From assembly GCA_900547085.1 (NCBI GenBank), contig URFI01000131.1:1-6844 (forward strand): 6,844 nucleotides of DNA. The letters run 5' to 3'. Below are positions 1 through 5,815 of the stretch, piece after piece. Source of the DNA: an uncultured Prevotella sp. (GTDB lineage: Bacteria > Bacteroidota > Bacteroidia > Bacteroidales > Bacteroidaceae). The translations under genes were made by a program, and so were the position numbers. The notes under the pieces are model-generated. The model did no database searches and had not been told where the DNA came from. It was given only the letters and a program-made list of their open reading frames with translations. Within the stretch, counting starts at the first letter, position 1, and every line of letters begins with the position of its first letter.

Positions 1-1
1 C

Positions 2-319
2 CACTACTACACCGAGGCATATCAAACACGTCATGGCGCATTGCCTTACAATCAGTCGTACGACAAGCGCACGCTCGAGGGAGCGGAGAACGTGGAGATT
101 GTACCGCTGTCGTGTGTACCAATGGACTTCATGTTGTTGACGCCAAAGACGAACATGCTGCTGTTGTACAACCAGAAGTCGTCAGACGAGAACTTCATCG
201 TGGAGCGCTCGTTGAAGAACCACTACGATGTAGACTTCATCGCAAACATGTTCTTCGGCGTTCAGTTCGAGAGCGTGTCGCCAGAGGTGTTTGCTGTGGC
301 ACAGAAAAAGTTAGTGTAA
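2..319 (+). CDS. Probable phage major capsid protein, C-terminal end (partial)
   Basis: The reading frame is open from base 2 to the TAA at 317-319, giving 105 visible residues; the start lies upstream of the window. A TTG at 41 could be taken as a start, but the frame is open before it and the protein clearly continues upstream. The visible part has the look of a capsid C-terminus from Bacteroidales phages: an IVPLS segment, then DFMLLTPKTNML, then a polar stretch, and a final FFGVQFESVSPEVFAVAQ strand-rich segment. This resemblance is recognition from memory, not an alignment. The gene is followed by a hairpin (320-358) and then by a tail-tube-like gene, which fits a virion structural block. 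It could instead be another abundant virion protein. Confidence 0.5.
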   Translation, partial: HYYTEAYQTRHGALPYNQSYDKRTLEGAENVEIVPLSCVPMDFMLLTPKTNMLLLYNQKSSDENFIVERSLKNHYDVDFIANMFFGVQFESVSPEVFAVAQKKLV

Positions 320-358
320 AAAGGGTTGGGTGGCTTGAAAATAGAGCCACCAACCTTT
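320..358 (+). terminator. Hairpin after the capsid gene, possible weak terminator
   Basis: The arm at 324-335 (GGTTGGGTGGCT) pairs with 345-355 (AGCCACCAACC), with one bulged G and a 9-nt loop. Flanking AAA and TTT extend the stem. The T tail is only three bases, so this may be a partial terminator or an mRNA-stabilising 3' hairpin for the abundant capsid message. Directly follows the stop codon. Confidence 0.5.
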
Positions 359-389
359 AATCAACGTAGAATCATAAAAAAGAAAGAAT

Positions 390-1013
390 ATGGCAAAATG
401 TAAAGAGAATGCCTCGATTTATGAGGATTTGGAAAAATGCCCGGGACAGAAAAAGCTGCCTGGCATTCGTGACATGGTGTATGGCATACCTAAGCGTGAC
501 ATCGTGAATTATCCGTCCATACCGGATGCTCCTGCAAACCTCAAAGAAGCTGTGTCGTACAAGGGTGATTTCACTCCAGCAGCCGACAAGTATTTCCACA
601 AGGTGGGAATTGTCAAAGACAATGGTCAGCTGCAGGTAGAGAGCCAGGGTGTCGATGGTTGCAAGACATTCAAGAACACGCTGCACTTCGGCATCCCAGG
701 AACAGAAGAGGAAGCCTCTGGTTATATCGACCGTGCCAACAACGATGAAATGATCTACATCTTCTTCCAGCGAAACGGAAAGGCAAGGGTCATTGGCTCG
801 GAGGATTTCACTCCAGAACTGGCACTGAAGCAAGACACAGGAAAAACGGCAACTGACTCCAATGTCACCAGCGTGGAAGCCGTATGCACCGATTTGCATC
901 CTGCGCCTTTCTATGTAGGAAAAATCCATACCAAGGATGGCGACATCGATGGTGCCACCGGAAAAATGTTGGCTTCCGTGTCAAACACTCCAAGTAGTGG
1001 GGGTGGTCATTAA
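390..1013 (+). CDS. Phage virion protein, tail-tube-like
   Basis: A 207-residue protein starting at ATG 390, preceded by an A-rich leader (AAAAAAGAAAGAAT) typical of Bacteroidota starts that lack a Shine-Dalgarno. It begins MAKCKENASIYEDLEKCPG, contains a PKRDIV segment near residue 35, GDFTPAADKYF near 60, an ESQGVDGCKTFKN segment near 85-98 and PAPFYVGKI at 171-179, ending in a Gly/Ser-rich tail. This series of motifs matches a family I recall from Bacteroidales prophages, with a beta-rich single domain that looks like tail tube proteins. No signal peptide or membrane segment is visible. Its place right after the capsid gene supports a structural role; the tube assignment itself is inference, and a minor head or decoration protein is the main alternative. 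Confidence 0.6.
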   Translation: MAKCKENASIYEDLEKCPGQKKLPGIRDMVYGIPKRDIVNYPSIPDAPANLKEAVSYKGDFTPAADKYFHKVGIVKDNGQLQVESQGVDGCKTFKNTLHFGIPGTEEEASGYIDRANNDEMIYIFFQRNGKARVIGSEDFTPELALKQDTGKTATDSNVTSVEAVCTDLHPAPFYVGKIHTKDGDIDGATGKMLASVSNTPSSGGGH

Positions 1014-1061
1014 GGTATAGATTGTTCAGGATAACTCATACAATAAAAATTAAATAAAACT

Positions 1062-1108
1062 AAAGGAGGCAATCATAGCGAGCAATCGTGAAAGGTTACC
1101 TCCTTTTT
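1062..1108 (+). terminator. Intrinsic terminator after the tube-like gene
   Basis: AAAGGAGG at 1062-1069 pairs perfectly with CCTCCTTT at 1099-1106, extended by two A-T pairs inside after one mismatch. The loop is long, and a run of five T (1104-1108) overlaps the right arm. The loop holds GCAATC twice. This would separate expression of the virion genes from the downstream packaging genes, or let only part of the transcription through. Confidence 0.7.
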
Positions 1109-1122
1109 CAAATTAAAAGAAA

Positions 1123-2001
1123 ATGGATAAAACACTTACAGATAAAATTGTGGCTTGGCTCAATGCGCCAGCACATACAGAGGATGCCGACATCATGGAA
1201 GGTGCGCTCATGCTCTTGCAGCTCAATCGTAATCGAATGCTTTACATGACGATTTCCACCAATCCTAAACGTTTCTTGAAAACTGTGGAATACGAGCTCA
1301 AGAAGTTTCTACCGTTGCGAATGAAAGGCAAGACCTGTCAGGACGTGCGACGTGAGGCTGACGAGTTCTTGAGTGAGCTGCGAGAGAATGGCATTGACAA
1401 AGAACAGTCTGAAGGGAAAGACGAAACGTCTGAAACTGATGACACTGATGAAACGGCGGCTCCTGTCCGCAATGGCAAGCGAGAGGATCACGACCAGCTG
1501 CCACAGAACATCCGTGAAATCTGGGAAGCCAACGCTGAACGGTGGAAACGCATCAAGGAAATGTACAATACATGTCTTTCCATCGAAAACCCATGCGACC
1601 TCGAGGAGAACCTTAAGGTGTTGAAGGAAACTTATTATGCCTACAAGGCTGACTATGCTCGCTACGACAGTTTTACGCTTGAGAACGAAGGCGATAAAAG
1701 TGAAGAGGACGGCGCATCCGATGACTTGAAGACGCTCAAGAACATCAACAACGCACGTTCATACATCAGCAAGAACGTTGACAAACTTTCGGCTTTGAAA
1801 AAAGACGCTTTGAAGGATGACGCTACCGATGCAAAAACCAAGGCTTATCAATCGCTCTTGTCTTCCATGACGCAGCGTGTACAGATGCTCGTTGACAACG
1901 AACAGGTCATGGGTGAAGACTTGATGAACAAGCTACAGGCAACAGGCATCAACTTGCCAGCAGGCCAGCCCACTGAAGAAAACGTGAAAGCTGATGAGTA
2001 G
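1123..2001 (+). CDS. Conserved Bacteroidales phage protein of unknown function
   Basis: A 292-residue, highly charged, mostly helical protein, starting at ATG 1123 after an AAAAGAA leader. The N-terminal part (about 1-90) contains LLQLNRNRMLYMTI and EYELKKFLPLRM, which I recognise as a recurring pattern in Bacteroidales phage proteins next to terminase genes. An acidic, disordered-looking linker follows (about 92-111, rich in E, D, T). A second block starts with RNGKREDHDQLP (about 116-127) and carries predicted helices with NAERWKRIKEMY. Another acidic stretch lies near 188-202, and the C-terminus is helical with a hydrophilic tail. No catalytic motif, signal peptide or membrane segment is seen. 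The stop overlaps the next start by 8 nt, so it is translationally coupled to the PLD-like gene. Function unknown; a packaging accessory or scaffold-like role is only a guess. Confidence 0.75.
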   Translation: MDKTLTDKIVAWLNAPAHTEDADIMEGALMLLQLNRNRMLYMTISTNPKRFLKTVEYELKKFLPLRMKGKTCQDVRREADEFLSELRENGIDKEQSEGKDETSETDDTDETAAPVRNGKREDHDQLPQNIREIWEANAERWKRIKEMYNTCLSIENPCDLEENLKVLKETYYAYKADYARYDSFTLENEGDKSEEDGASDDLKTLKNINNARSYISKNVDKLSALKKDALKDDATDAKTKAYQSLLSSMTQRVQMLVDNEQVMGEDLMNKLQATGINLPAGQPTEENVKADE

Positions 2002-2569
2002 AGGAAAGTGCATCGACAGCATGTTGATGCCTTTGAGTACAGCACGAACACAGTACTACTTGGGTACTGGTTTACATACGCTCGGTTTGCTGGGGTGGAT
2101 TCTCCAGCAAACCGGGCATGCCGATGTTTATGTCAGTACCTTCTCCACCAGCGAGGCGTTTCTGTCGGGCTTCTTGCGCTTACGAAACAAAGGACTTGTA
2201 GACAATGCAACGCTCGTTGCCGACCTAAAGGCTTCACGCAAGACACTACAGCTATACAAGCTCATGAGCAACTGCTTTGATCATGTGTATCTGTCGCAGA
2301 ACCACTCAAAAGTTGTGTTGGTGCAGAATGAATCTTATACCGTTACGGTCATCTCTTCTCAAAATCAGACTTACGGAGATCGAGCCGAGTGTACTATGGT
2401 AACGACAGAACAGAGTGCTTTCTTGGACATTTATACAGGACTTGAAAGAATCATTAAAAACAAAAGTGTAGAAATCAATGGAGTATTCGAACGAAAATCT
2501 GAACGAGATAGAAAGACTTGCCAGCAAAATGTTGACACCGACACAGATTGGCGTCCTTTTGGATATTGA
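1994..2569 (+). CDS. PLD-like protein with degenerate HKD motif
   Basis: A 191-residue protein whose ATG at 1994 overlaps the previous gene's stop (ATGAGTAG). Other starts at 2021 or 2027 (MLMPLSTARTQ) are possible. The fold signature is that of one half of the phospholipase D superfamily: a strand/helix unit DVYVSTFSTSEAFLSGF (about 44-60), a second strand ATLVADLKASRKT (about 72-84), and the active-site hairpin N-H104-S-K106-VVLVQ followed by SSQN (121-124) and QTYGDRAE. The H and K of HxK are present, but the Asp expected five residues after Lys is Gln111, and SSQN stands for the usual GSxN. One motif per chain means an active site would need a dimer. Members of this family sit beside terminase genes in Bacteroidales phages as far as I recall. 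It may be a DNA-binding or nuclease factor in packaging. The last 31 residues overlap the next gene. Confidence 0.7.
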   Translation: MSRGKCIDSMLMPLSTARTQYYLGTGLHTLGLLGWILQQTGHADVYVSTFSTSEAFLSGFLRLRNKGLVDNATLVADLKASRKTLQLYKLMSNCFDHVYLSQNHSKVVLVQNESYTVTVISSQNQTYGDRAECTMVTTEQSAFLDIYTGLERIIKNKSVEINGVFERKSERDRKTCQQNVDTDTDWRPFGY

Positions 2570-2759
2570 AGAAACGGAGATGAGAGATGATGTCAATACG
2601 GTGGGGCATCCTGCTCGTAAAGCCTTTATGAAAGGCTACATCAGAACAGTCTTGGAAATGAACCAAGACGTGATCGATGCCGCACAAGCTGGCTCTCCGT
2701 TCGCACAGCAAAAACTTGAAAGTTTGCGTGATAATGTCAGAAATGAATTGTATGTTTAG
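2478..2759 (+). CDS. Small HTH-like phage protein upstream of terminase
   Basis: A 93-residue protein in the +1 frame relative to the gene it overlaps by 92 nt. The start at ATG 2478 is favoured because the residues after it (NLNEIERLASKMLTPTQIG) read as normal protein; ATG 2529 at residue 18 is a possible shorter start. Residues 20-39 (TPTQIGVLLDIEETEMRDDV) look like the first helices of a helix-turn-helix, followed by ARKAFMKGYIRTVLEM and a helical tail with AGSPFAQQKL. I know similar short proteins just before terminase genes in Bacteroidales phages, often with the pattern SPARKAF and GSP. The role is unknown; a DNA-recognition partner of the terminase or a small regulator is plausible. 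The gene is followed by a repeat-filled 112-nt spacer. Confidence 0.7.
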   Translation: MEYSNENLNEIERLASKMLTPTQIGVLLDIEETEMRDDVNTVGHPARKAFMKGYIRTVLEMNQDVIDAAQAGSPFAQQKLESLRDNVRNELYV

Positions 2760-2762
2760 TAA

Positions 2763-2855
2763 ACGAGGAAACGAGTTGACGAGTTAACAAGTAAATAGAT
2801 TTATTGCTTACAGGCTATCAACTCGTCAACTCGTAAACTTGTAAACTAGTAAACT
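2763..2855. repeat. Inverted array of 8-bp repeats in the terminase operon
   Basis: Four copies of an 8-bp unit of the type AACTNGTM run at 2820-2851 (AACTCGTC, AACTCGTA, AACTTGTA, AACTAGTA) plus a final AACT. Upstream, reverse-complement copies lie at 2763-2794 with the same 8-bp step. The central 15 bases, 2771-2785 (ACGAGTTGACGAGTT), are a perfect inverted match to 2820-2834 across a 34-nt loop. The array fills almost the whole gap between the small HTH-like gene and the terminase small subunit gene, so the mRNA would carry a long hairpin there. Confidence 0.9.
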
Positions 2856-2871
2856 AAAAAAAACTCCCTCC

Positions 2872-3450
2872 ATGCCTCTCCCCATCAACATAGATCTATA
2901 TTCTAAGCTCATTGTACTGGATGAAAACGAACTAATCCAAAAAGGTGTAGCAACCGCCATCCGTGAACGATTGCAGCGACTGCGTGCCTTGTATGCCTAT
3001 TGGTTGAAGTTCCCCGGGAAGACAAACAACGAGGTGGTGGAATACAACATCAAGATGTTCAAGATTGGACGCTCACAGGCATACGATGACCTGCGGCTGA
3101 CGCAAGTGCTGTTGGGAAGTATGCAGCAGGCATCCAAGGAATTCATGCGATGGAAAATCAACCAAAACTTGGAACACGACCTCAGTTTGGCACGTGATAA
3201 GGGAGACATGCGTGCAGTGGCGTCGATAGAGAAGGCGCGCATACAGAACAACCGAACGGACAAGGATGAGGAACAGGAACTTGAGTTTGAGAAAATCGTG
3301 CCACAACAGTTCGTACCCACCGATGACCCAACGGTCATAGGAATTACAAAGGTGGCTGGACTGCGAGAGAAAATCAGGAAGCTTGAGCGTAAGTACCGCC
3401 AAGATTTGATGGAAGACACTCAATACGAGGAGGTGACTGCCGATGAATAA
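2872..3450 (+). CDS. Terminase small subunit candidate
   Basis: A 192-residue protein starting at ATG 2872 after the repeat array. Residues 30-48 (helical, RLRALYAYWLKFPG) and 50-82 (TNNEVVEYNIKMFKIGRSQAYDDLRLTQVLLG) form a helix-turn-helix-like unit, with GRSQAYDDL as the likely recognition helix. The middle is helical and charged. The C-terminal part has IVPQQFVPTDDPTVIGI and then a LREKIRKLERKY helix, which could contact the large subunit. I recognise this arrangement from Bacteroidales phage proteins found directly before terL. TerS proteins bind the packaging site and load the large subunit on DNA. Its stop overlaps the terL start by 8 nt (ATGAATAA), giving tight translational coupling. 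The call rests mainly on position and the HTH. Confidence 0.65.
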   Translation: MPLPINIDLYSKLIVLDENELIQKGVATAIRERLQRLRALYAYWLKFPGKTNNEVVEYNIKMFKIGRSQAYDDLRLTQVLLGSMQQASKEFMRWKINQNLEHDLSLARDKGDMRAVASIEKARIQNNRTDKDEEQELEFEKIVPQQFVPTDDPTVIGITKVAGLREKIRKLERKYRQDLMEDTQYEEVTADE

Positions 3451-5056
3451 GGAAGAACAGAACAGACAATACTTTAACGATCCGCAACTGTATGCTCTGC
3501 TCATGAACACGCGTGACGAGGTGATAGTCGCTGGGCGCGGAATGGGAAAAGGTGCCATACAAGCTGGTCGTTTGCAATCTTGTTTTCAAGGGATGCCAGG
3601 ATCCATGGGCGGATTTGTCTCACCATCCGTCAAGCGTTGTCTGACCAACATTCTGCCGTCCATACTCATACACCTCGAACGGTGGGGTTTCAAGCGCGAC
3701 CTGCATTATGTGGTGGGAAAAAAGCCATGGAAAGGCCTTCACTGGAAGTCGCCGATATTCACTCCTGCCAACTGGGAGAACACCATCTCCTTCTACAACG
3801 GCTCGGTGTGCAACATCATCTCGCAAGACCGTACCGGAACATCCAACTCCATGTCGCTCGACTACCTCATTATAGACGAAGCGAAGTTCATTGACTTCGA
3901 AAGGCTGAAAGACGAGACTTTCCAAGCCAACCGTGGAAATGAACAGTACTTCAGGAAATTTCCGCTGCACCATGGAATGACCATCACTTCCGACATGCCC
4001 GTAACCAAGCGTGGCTCGTGGTTCTTGAACTATGCCGACAGCATGGATAAGGAGGTGGTCGAGGTCATTGAGGGATTGGTGTATGCCAGATGGCGAACGC
4101 TCAACAAGCAAACGGTAGGCAATGCCGAAGCTGTGGAAAGGCGAATAAAAGAAATAGACAGGCAACTCAATGTTTTTCGCTCACGCTGCCTGCTGTACAA
4201 GGAATATTCCTCCATTCAAAACCTCGCCTTACTGGGCGAGGAGTTCATTCGACGAGCAAAGCGAGACTTGCCACCTCTCACCTTCGCCACCTCCATCATG
4301 TGCCAGCGCATTGCCATTTCCACCGACGGTTTTTACGGTGGAATGCGTGAAGACGTCAATCTGTACACTGCTCCCAACGAAGCGGTGCTGAACGTTGGCA
4401 ACATGGAACAGGGCGGCATTGTCGATGACTGTCGCGCGGATGCCGACCTTGACCCCTCGCTGCCGCTGATTCTTGCGTTCGATGCAAATGCCAACATCAA
4501 CTGGATGGTGGTGGGACAAGAAGGAAAGGACGGAAAGCTCCGCATCCTAAAATCGTTCTTCGTGAAGTACGAACGCAAGATGCCCGAGCTAATGGACGAC
4601 TTCAACGCCTACTATCGTTACCACAGGCGCAGGCAAGTAGTGTTCTATTACGACGCTACCTTTGTAGGCAATGCCTATGGCACGCATGCCGAACCATTCT
4701 ACCGCATCATCATCAACGCACTGCGAAGAAATCAATGGAGTGTTCGGGCAAAGTACATTGGCAAGCCCATGAACCACATCCTGAAGAATGCGCTCATCAA
4801 CCGAATGTTCAGGGGGCGAGCCAAGCACCAGGTACTTATCAATCGTGACAACAACCCCGACTTGCTCATCTCCATCACCTCTGCCGGTGTGCGCAACGGA
4901 AAGAAAGACAAGTCGGGAGAAAAGCTTGCCGAGACCGAGGAGGACAAGCTGGAAAGCCGCACCGACGGCTCCGATGCCTTCGACACGCTGTGCATCGGTG
5001 TAGAAAACTATCCTATCCTCTCGGGACGCTCCACCATCACCAACGTCATTGCCTAA
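3443..5056 (+). CDS. terL: Phage terminase large subunit
   Basis: A full-length 537-residue packaging motor: an N-terminal ATPase that drives DNA into the prohead and a C-terminal RNase H-like nuclease that cuts the concatemer. The Walker A motif is VAGRGMGKGA with G31 and K36; Met and Gly replace the more common Ser and Thr/Ser of GRGSGKT/S. Walker B is YLIIDEA with D145 and catalytic E146, and ITSDMP after it looks like the coupling motif. The nuclease acids are visible as D347 (LAFDANANINW), D404 (VFYYDATF) and the cluster D508/D511/D514 (DGSDAFD). Length is normal for the family and no frame break is seen. The start at ATG 3443 overlaps the terS-like stop. No portal gene follows; the next 750 bases are noncoding, which is unusual for a lambda-type head operon. 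Confidence 0.95.
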   Translation: MNKEEQNRQYFNDPQLYALLMNTRDEVIVAGRGMGKGAIQAGRLQSCFQGMPGSMGGFVSPSVKRCLTNILPSILIHLERWGFKRDLHYVVGKKPWKGLHWKSPIFTPANWENTISFYNGSVCNIISQDRTGTSNSMSLDYLIIDEAKFIDFERLKDETFQANRGNEQYFRKFPLHHGMTITSDMPVTKRGSWFLNYADSMDKEVVEVIEGLVYARWRTLNKQTVGNAEAVERRIKEIDRQLNVFRSRCLLYKEYSSIQNLALLGEEFIRRAKRDLPPLTFATSIMCQRIAISTDGFYGGMREDVNLYTAPNEAVLNVGNMEQGGIVDDCRADADLDPSLPLILAFDANANINWMVVGQEGKDGKLRILKSFFVKYERKMPELMDDFNAYYRYHRRRQVVFYYDATFVGNAYGTHAEPFYRIIINALRRNQWSVRAKYIGKPMNHILKNALINRMFRGRAKHQVLINRDNNPDLLISITSAGVRNGKKDKSGEKLAETEEDKLESRTDGSDAFDTLCIGVENYPILSGRSTITNVIA

Positions 5057-5067
5057 CGAACATTGTA

Positions 5068-5095
5068 AACTCGTCAACTTGTAAACTCGTCAACT
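5068..5095. repeat. 8-bp tandem repeat after terL
   Basis: Units AACTCGTC, AACTTGTA, AACTCGTC and a terminal AACT follow each other without gaps, starting 12 nt after the terL stop. They are the same family as those at 2763-2855 and 5500-5547. Confidence 0.9.
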
Positions 5096-5128
5096 AAAAG
5101 ACTATCGTGTAAAATAATTTCGTAATAA

Positions 5129-5354
5129 CAAAGCAACCATTTTCTGGGATTCAAGCAAATGGTTGTTTTGCCCCCCAGCCCTTGCCTTTCGCTTCCAAGA
5201 GTGAAAGGCAAGGGCGCTTTTTGCAATATTCGACGTCCCGAATGTTGCAAACCACAGAGAAAAACACGCATTTTGCGAGGTTTTTCCACACCTAAAAAAC
5301 ATAAATATCACGTTCCCAACGTGTTATGTTTTCATCGTGCGCATCCCTGCGCAC
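5129..5354. other. Cluster of six consecutive hairpins, possible structured RNA or palindromic repeat element
   Basis: Six inverted repeats follow one another in 226 bases. H1: 5129-5142 with 5157-5170 (14 bp, one mismatch that is a wobble in RNA). H2: 5178-5190 with 5203-5215 (13 bp, perfect). H3: 5221-5232 with 5239-5250 (12 bp, one mismatch). H4: 5260-5270 with 5274-5285, outer AAAAAC/GTTTTT and inner CGCA/TGCG. H5: 5296-5303 with 5325-5332, enclosing CACGTT/AACGTG around a CCC loop. H6: 5337-5343 with 5348-5354 (GTGCGCA/TGCGCAC, perfect, 4-nt loop). The density far exceeds what one terminator needs. It could be an interspersed palindromic element, a folded noncoding RNA, or a stack of terminators. 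No promoter for it was recognised. Confidence 0.6.
5178..5222 (+). terminator. Strong intrinsic terminator of the packaging operon
   Basis: GCCCTTGCCTTTC (5178-5190) pairs perfectly with GAAAGGCAAGGGC (5203-5215) over a 12-nt loop, then GC and five T (5218-5222). Located 122 nt past the terL stop, it is the best candidate for ending the rightward phage transcript. It is also hairpin H2 of the cluster. Confidence 0.75.
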
Positions 5355-5430
5355 TTCCCTCCTTTCGTAAACCACACCGCCCTGCAACGGTTTGGCAATT
5401 GCCTTCCTTATATTTAGCGGAATATGTAAA

Positions 5431-5451
5431 CATAATTCATAATTCATAATT
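5431..5451. repeat. Three tandem copies of CATAATT
   Basis: Three exact 7-bp copies without gaps. AT-rich short repeats of this sort are familiar from Bacteroidales intergenic DNA; no function is assigned. Confidence 0.9.
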
Positions 5452-5458
5452 GGCAATG

Positions 5459-5485
5459 CTAAACTCTAAACTCTAAACTCTAAAC
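5459..5485. repeat. Nearly four tandem copies of CTAAACT
   Basis: Three exact 7-bp copies plus CTAAAC, starting 7 bases after the CATAATT array. The sequence looks like a telomere repeat by composition, but the context is bacterial and such a role is not suggested. Confidence 0.9.
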
Positions 5486-5499
5486 ACTTAACGACAGTC

Positions 5500-5547
5500 A
5501 ACTCGTAAACTTGTAAACTTAAAAACTCATAAACTCAAAAACTATTC
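5500..5547. repeat. Six tandem 8-bp repeats of the AACTNGTM family, decaying
   Basis: Units start at 5500, 5508, 5516, 5524, 5532 and 5540: AACTCGTA, AACTTGTA, AACTTAAA, AACTCATA, AACTCAAA, AACTATTC. AACT is constant while the other half drifts toward A-rich, so the array looks degenerate from left to right. Third locus of this family in the window. Confidence 0.85.
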
Positions 5548-5603
5548 AAAATACTATGTGGTGTGAGCCACACAACACCTTGTTACAGATACGTTTGTTA
5601 ACT

Positions 5604-5674
5604 CATGTAGATTGGGTGGTTATTCACATGAGATTGCAGGCTTATCTACATGGGATTGCAGGCTTATCTACATG
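5604..5674. repeat. 22-bp direct repeat with inverted CATGTAGAT half-sites
   Basis: Two 22-bp units, 5627-5648 and 5649-5670, differ at one position (CATGA versus CATGG, then GATTGCAGG and CTTATCTA). A diverged 23-bp copy lies just upstream at 5604-5626. ATCTACATG occurs at 5644-5652 and 5666-5674, and its exact reverse complement CATGTAGAT at 5604-5612. The arrangement resembles iterons or recombinase/repressor binding sites, but no replication or integrase gene is in the window. Confidence 0.8.
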
Positions 5675-5757
5675 CTTTAGTTTTTGGCAGAAAAAGTATT
5701 AAAATAGTTGAGAGTGTGACAAAATATGCACCCTCATATTAAGTATTGGACTCGCAT

Positions 5758-5785
5758 AAAAAAAAGCGGAGCTGTTAAGCTCCGC
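5758..5785 (-). terminator. Intrinsic terminator of the leftward hicB gene
   Basis: GCGGAGCT (5766-5773) and AGCTCCGC (5778-5785) form a perfect 8-bp stem with a GTTA loop. Eight A at 5758-5765 become the U tract when read leftward. It lies 30 nt beyond the stop of the leftward antitoxin gene, so the orientation is clear. Confidence 0.92.
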
Positions 5786-5815
5786 CCACATTGCAAATTA
5801 GCTGTCAAACAATAA

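Larger units (their letters stand above)
5057..5815. other. Repeat- and hairpin-rich noncoding region between terL and hicB
   Basis: No convincing gene occurs in these 759 bases; the open frames present have no recognisable protein motif and run across hairpins in both strands. In order it holds an 8-bp tandem repeat (5068-5095), six hairpins (5129-5354), a perfect palindrome GGCAATTGCC (5394-5403), two 7-bp tandem repeats (5431-5485), a second 8-bp tandem repeat (5500-5547), an inverted repeat GTGTG-AGC-CACAC (5561-5573), a 22-bp direct repeat (5604-5674) and a leftward terminator (5758-5785). Nothing is seen in 5675-5757. No tRNA was recognised here. The region separates rightward phage genes from the leftward hicB and could be the right edge of the element. 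Confidence 0.8.

Noticed and set aside
372..929. Leftward open frame of 185 codons opposite the tube-like gene
   Set aside because: It lies entirely over a well-supported rightward gene, its residues show no known motif, and no leader or promoter supports it.
1062..1069. AAAGGAGG as a strong ribosome binding site
   Set aside because: No start codon at proper distance, it forms the left arm of a terminator, and Bacteroidota seldom use Shine-Dalgarno sites.
4589..5077. Leftward open frame of 162 codons opposite terL
   Set aside because: It mirrors the nuclease part of terL, whose catalytic residues are intact in the forward frame; this is a codon-usage shadow.
5074..5449. Open frames of 69-96 codons on both strands over the hairpin cluster
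   Set aside because: They run through long inverted repeats and tandem repeats, are low in protein-like pattern, and compete with each other on both strands. They may be annotated as hypothetical proteins elsewhere, but nothing here supports coding.
5459..5485. Telomere-like repeat
   Set aside because: CTAAACT copies are few, internal and in a bacterial context; simple slippage is enough to explain them.
5604..5674. CRISPR array
   Set aside because: The 22-bp units abut directly with no spacers, and no cas gene is visible. The 7- and 8-bp arrays are also spacer-free.
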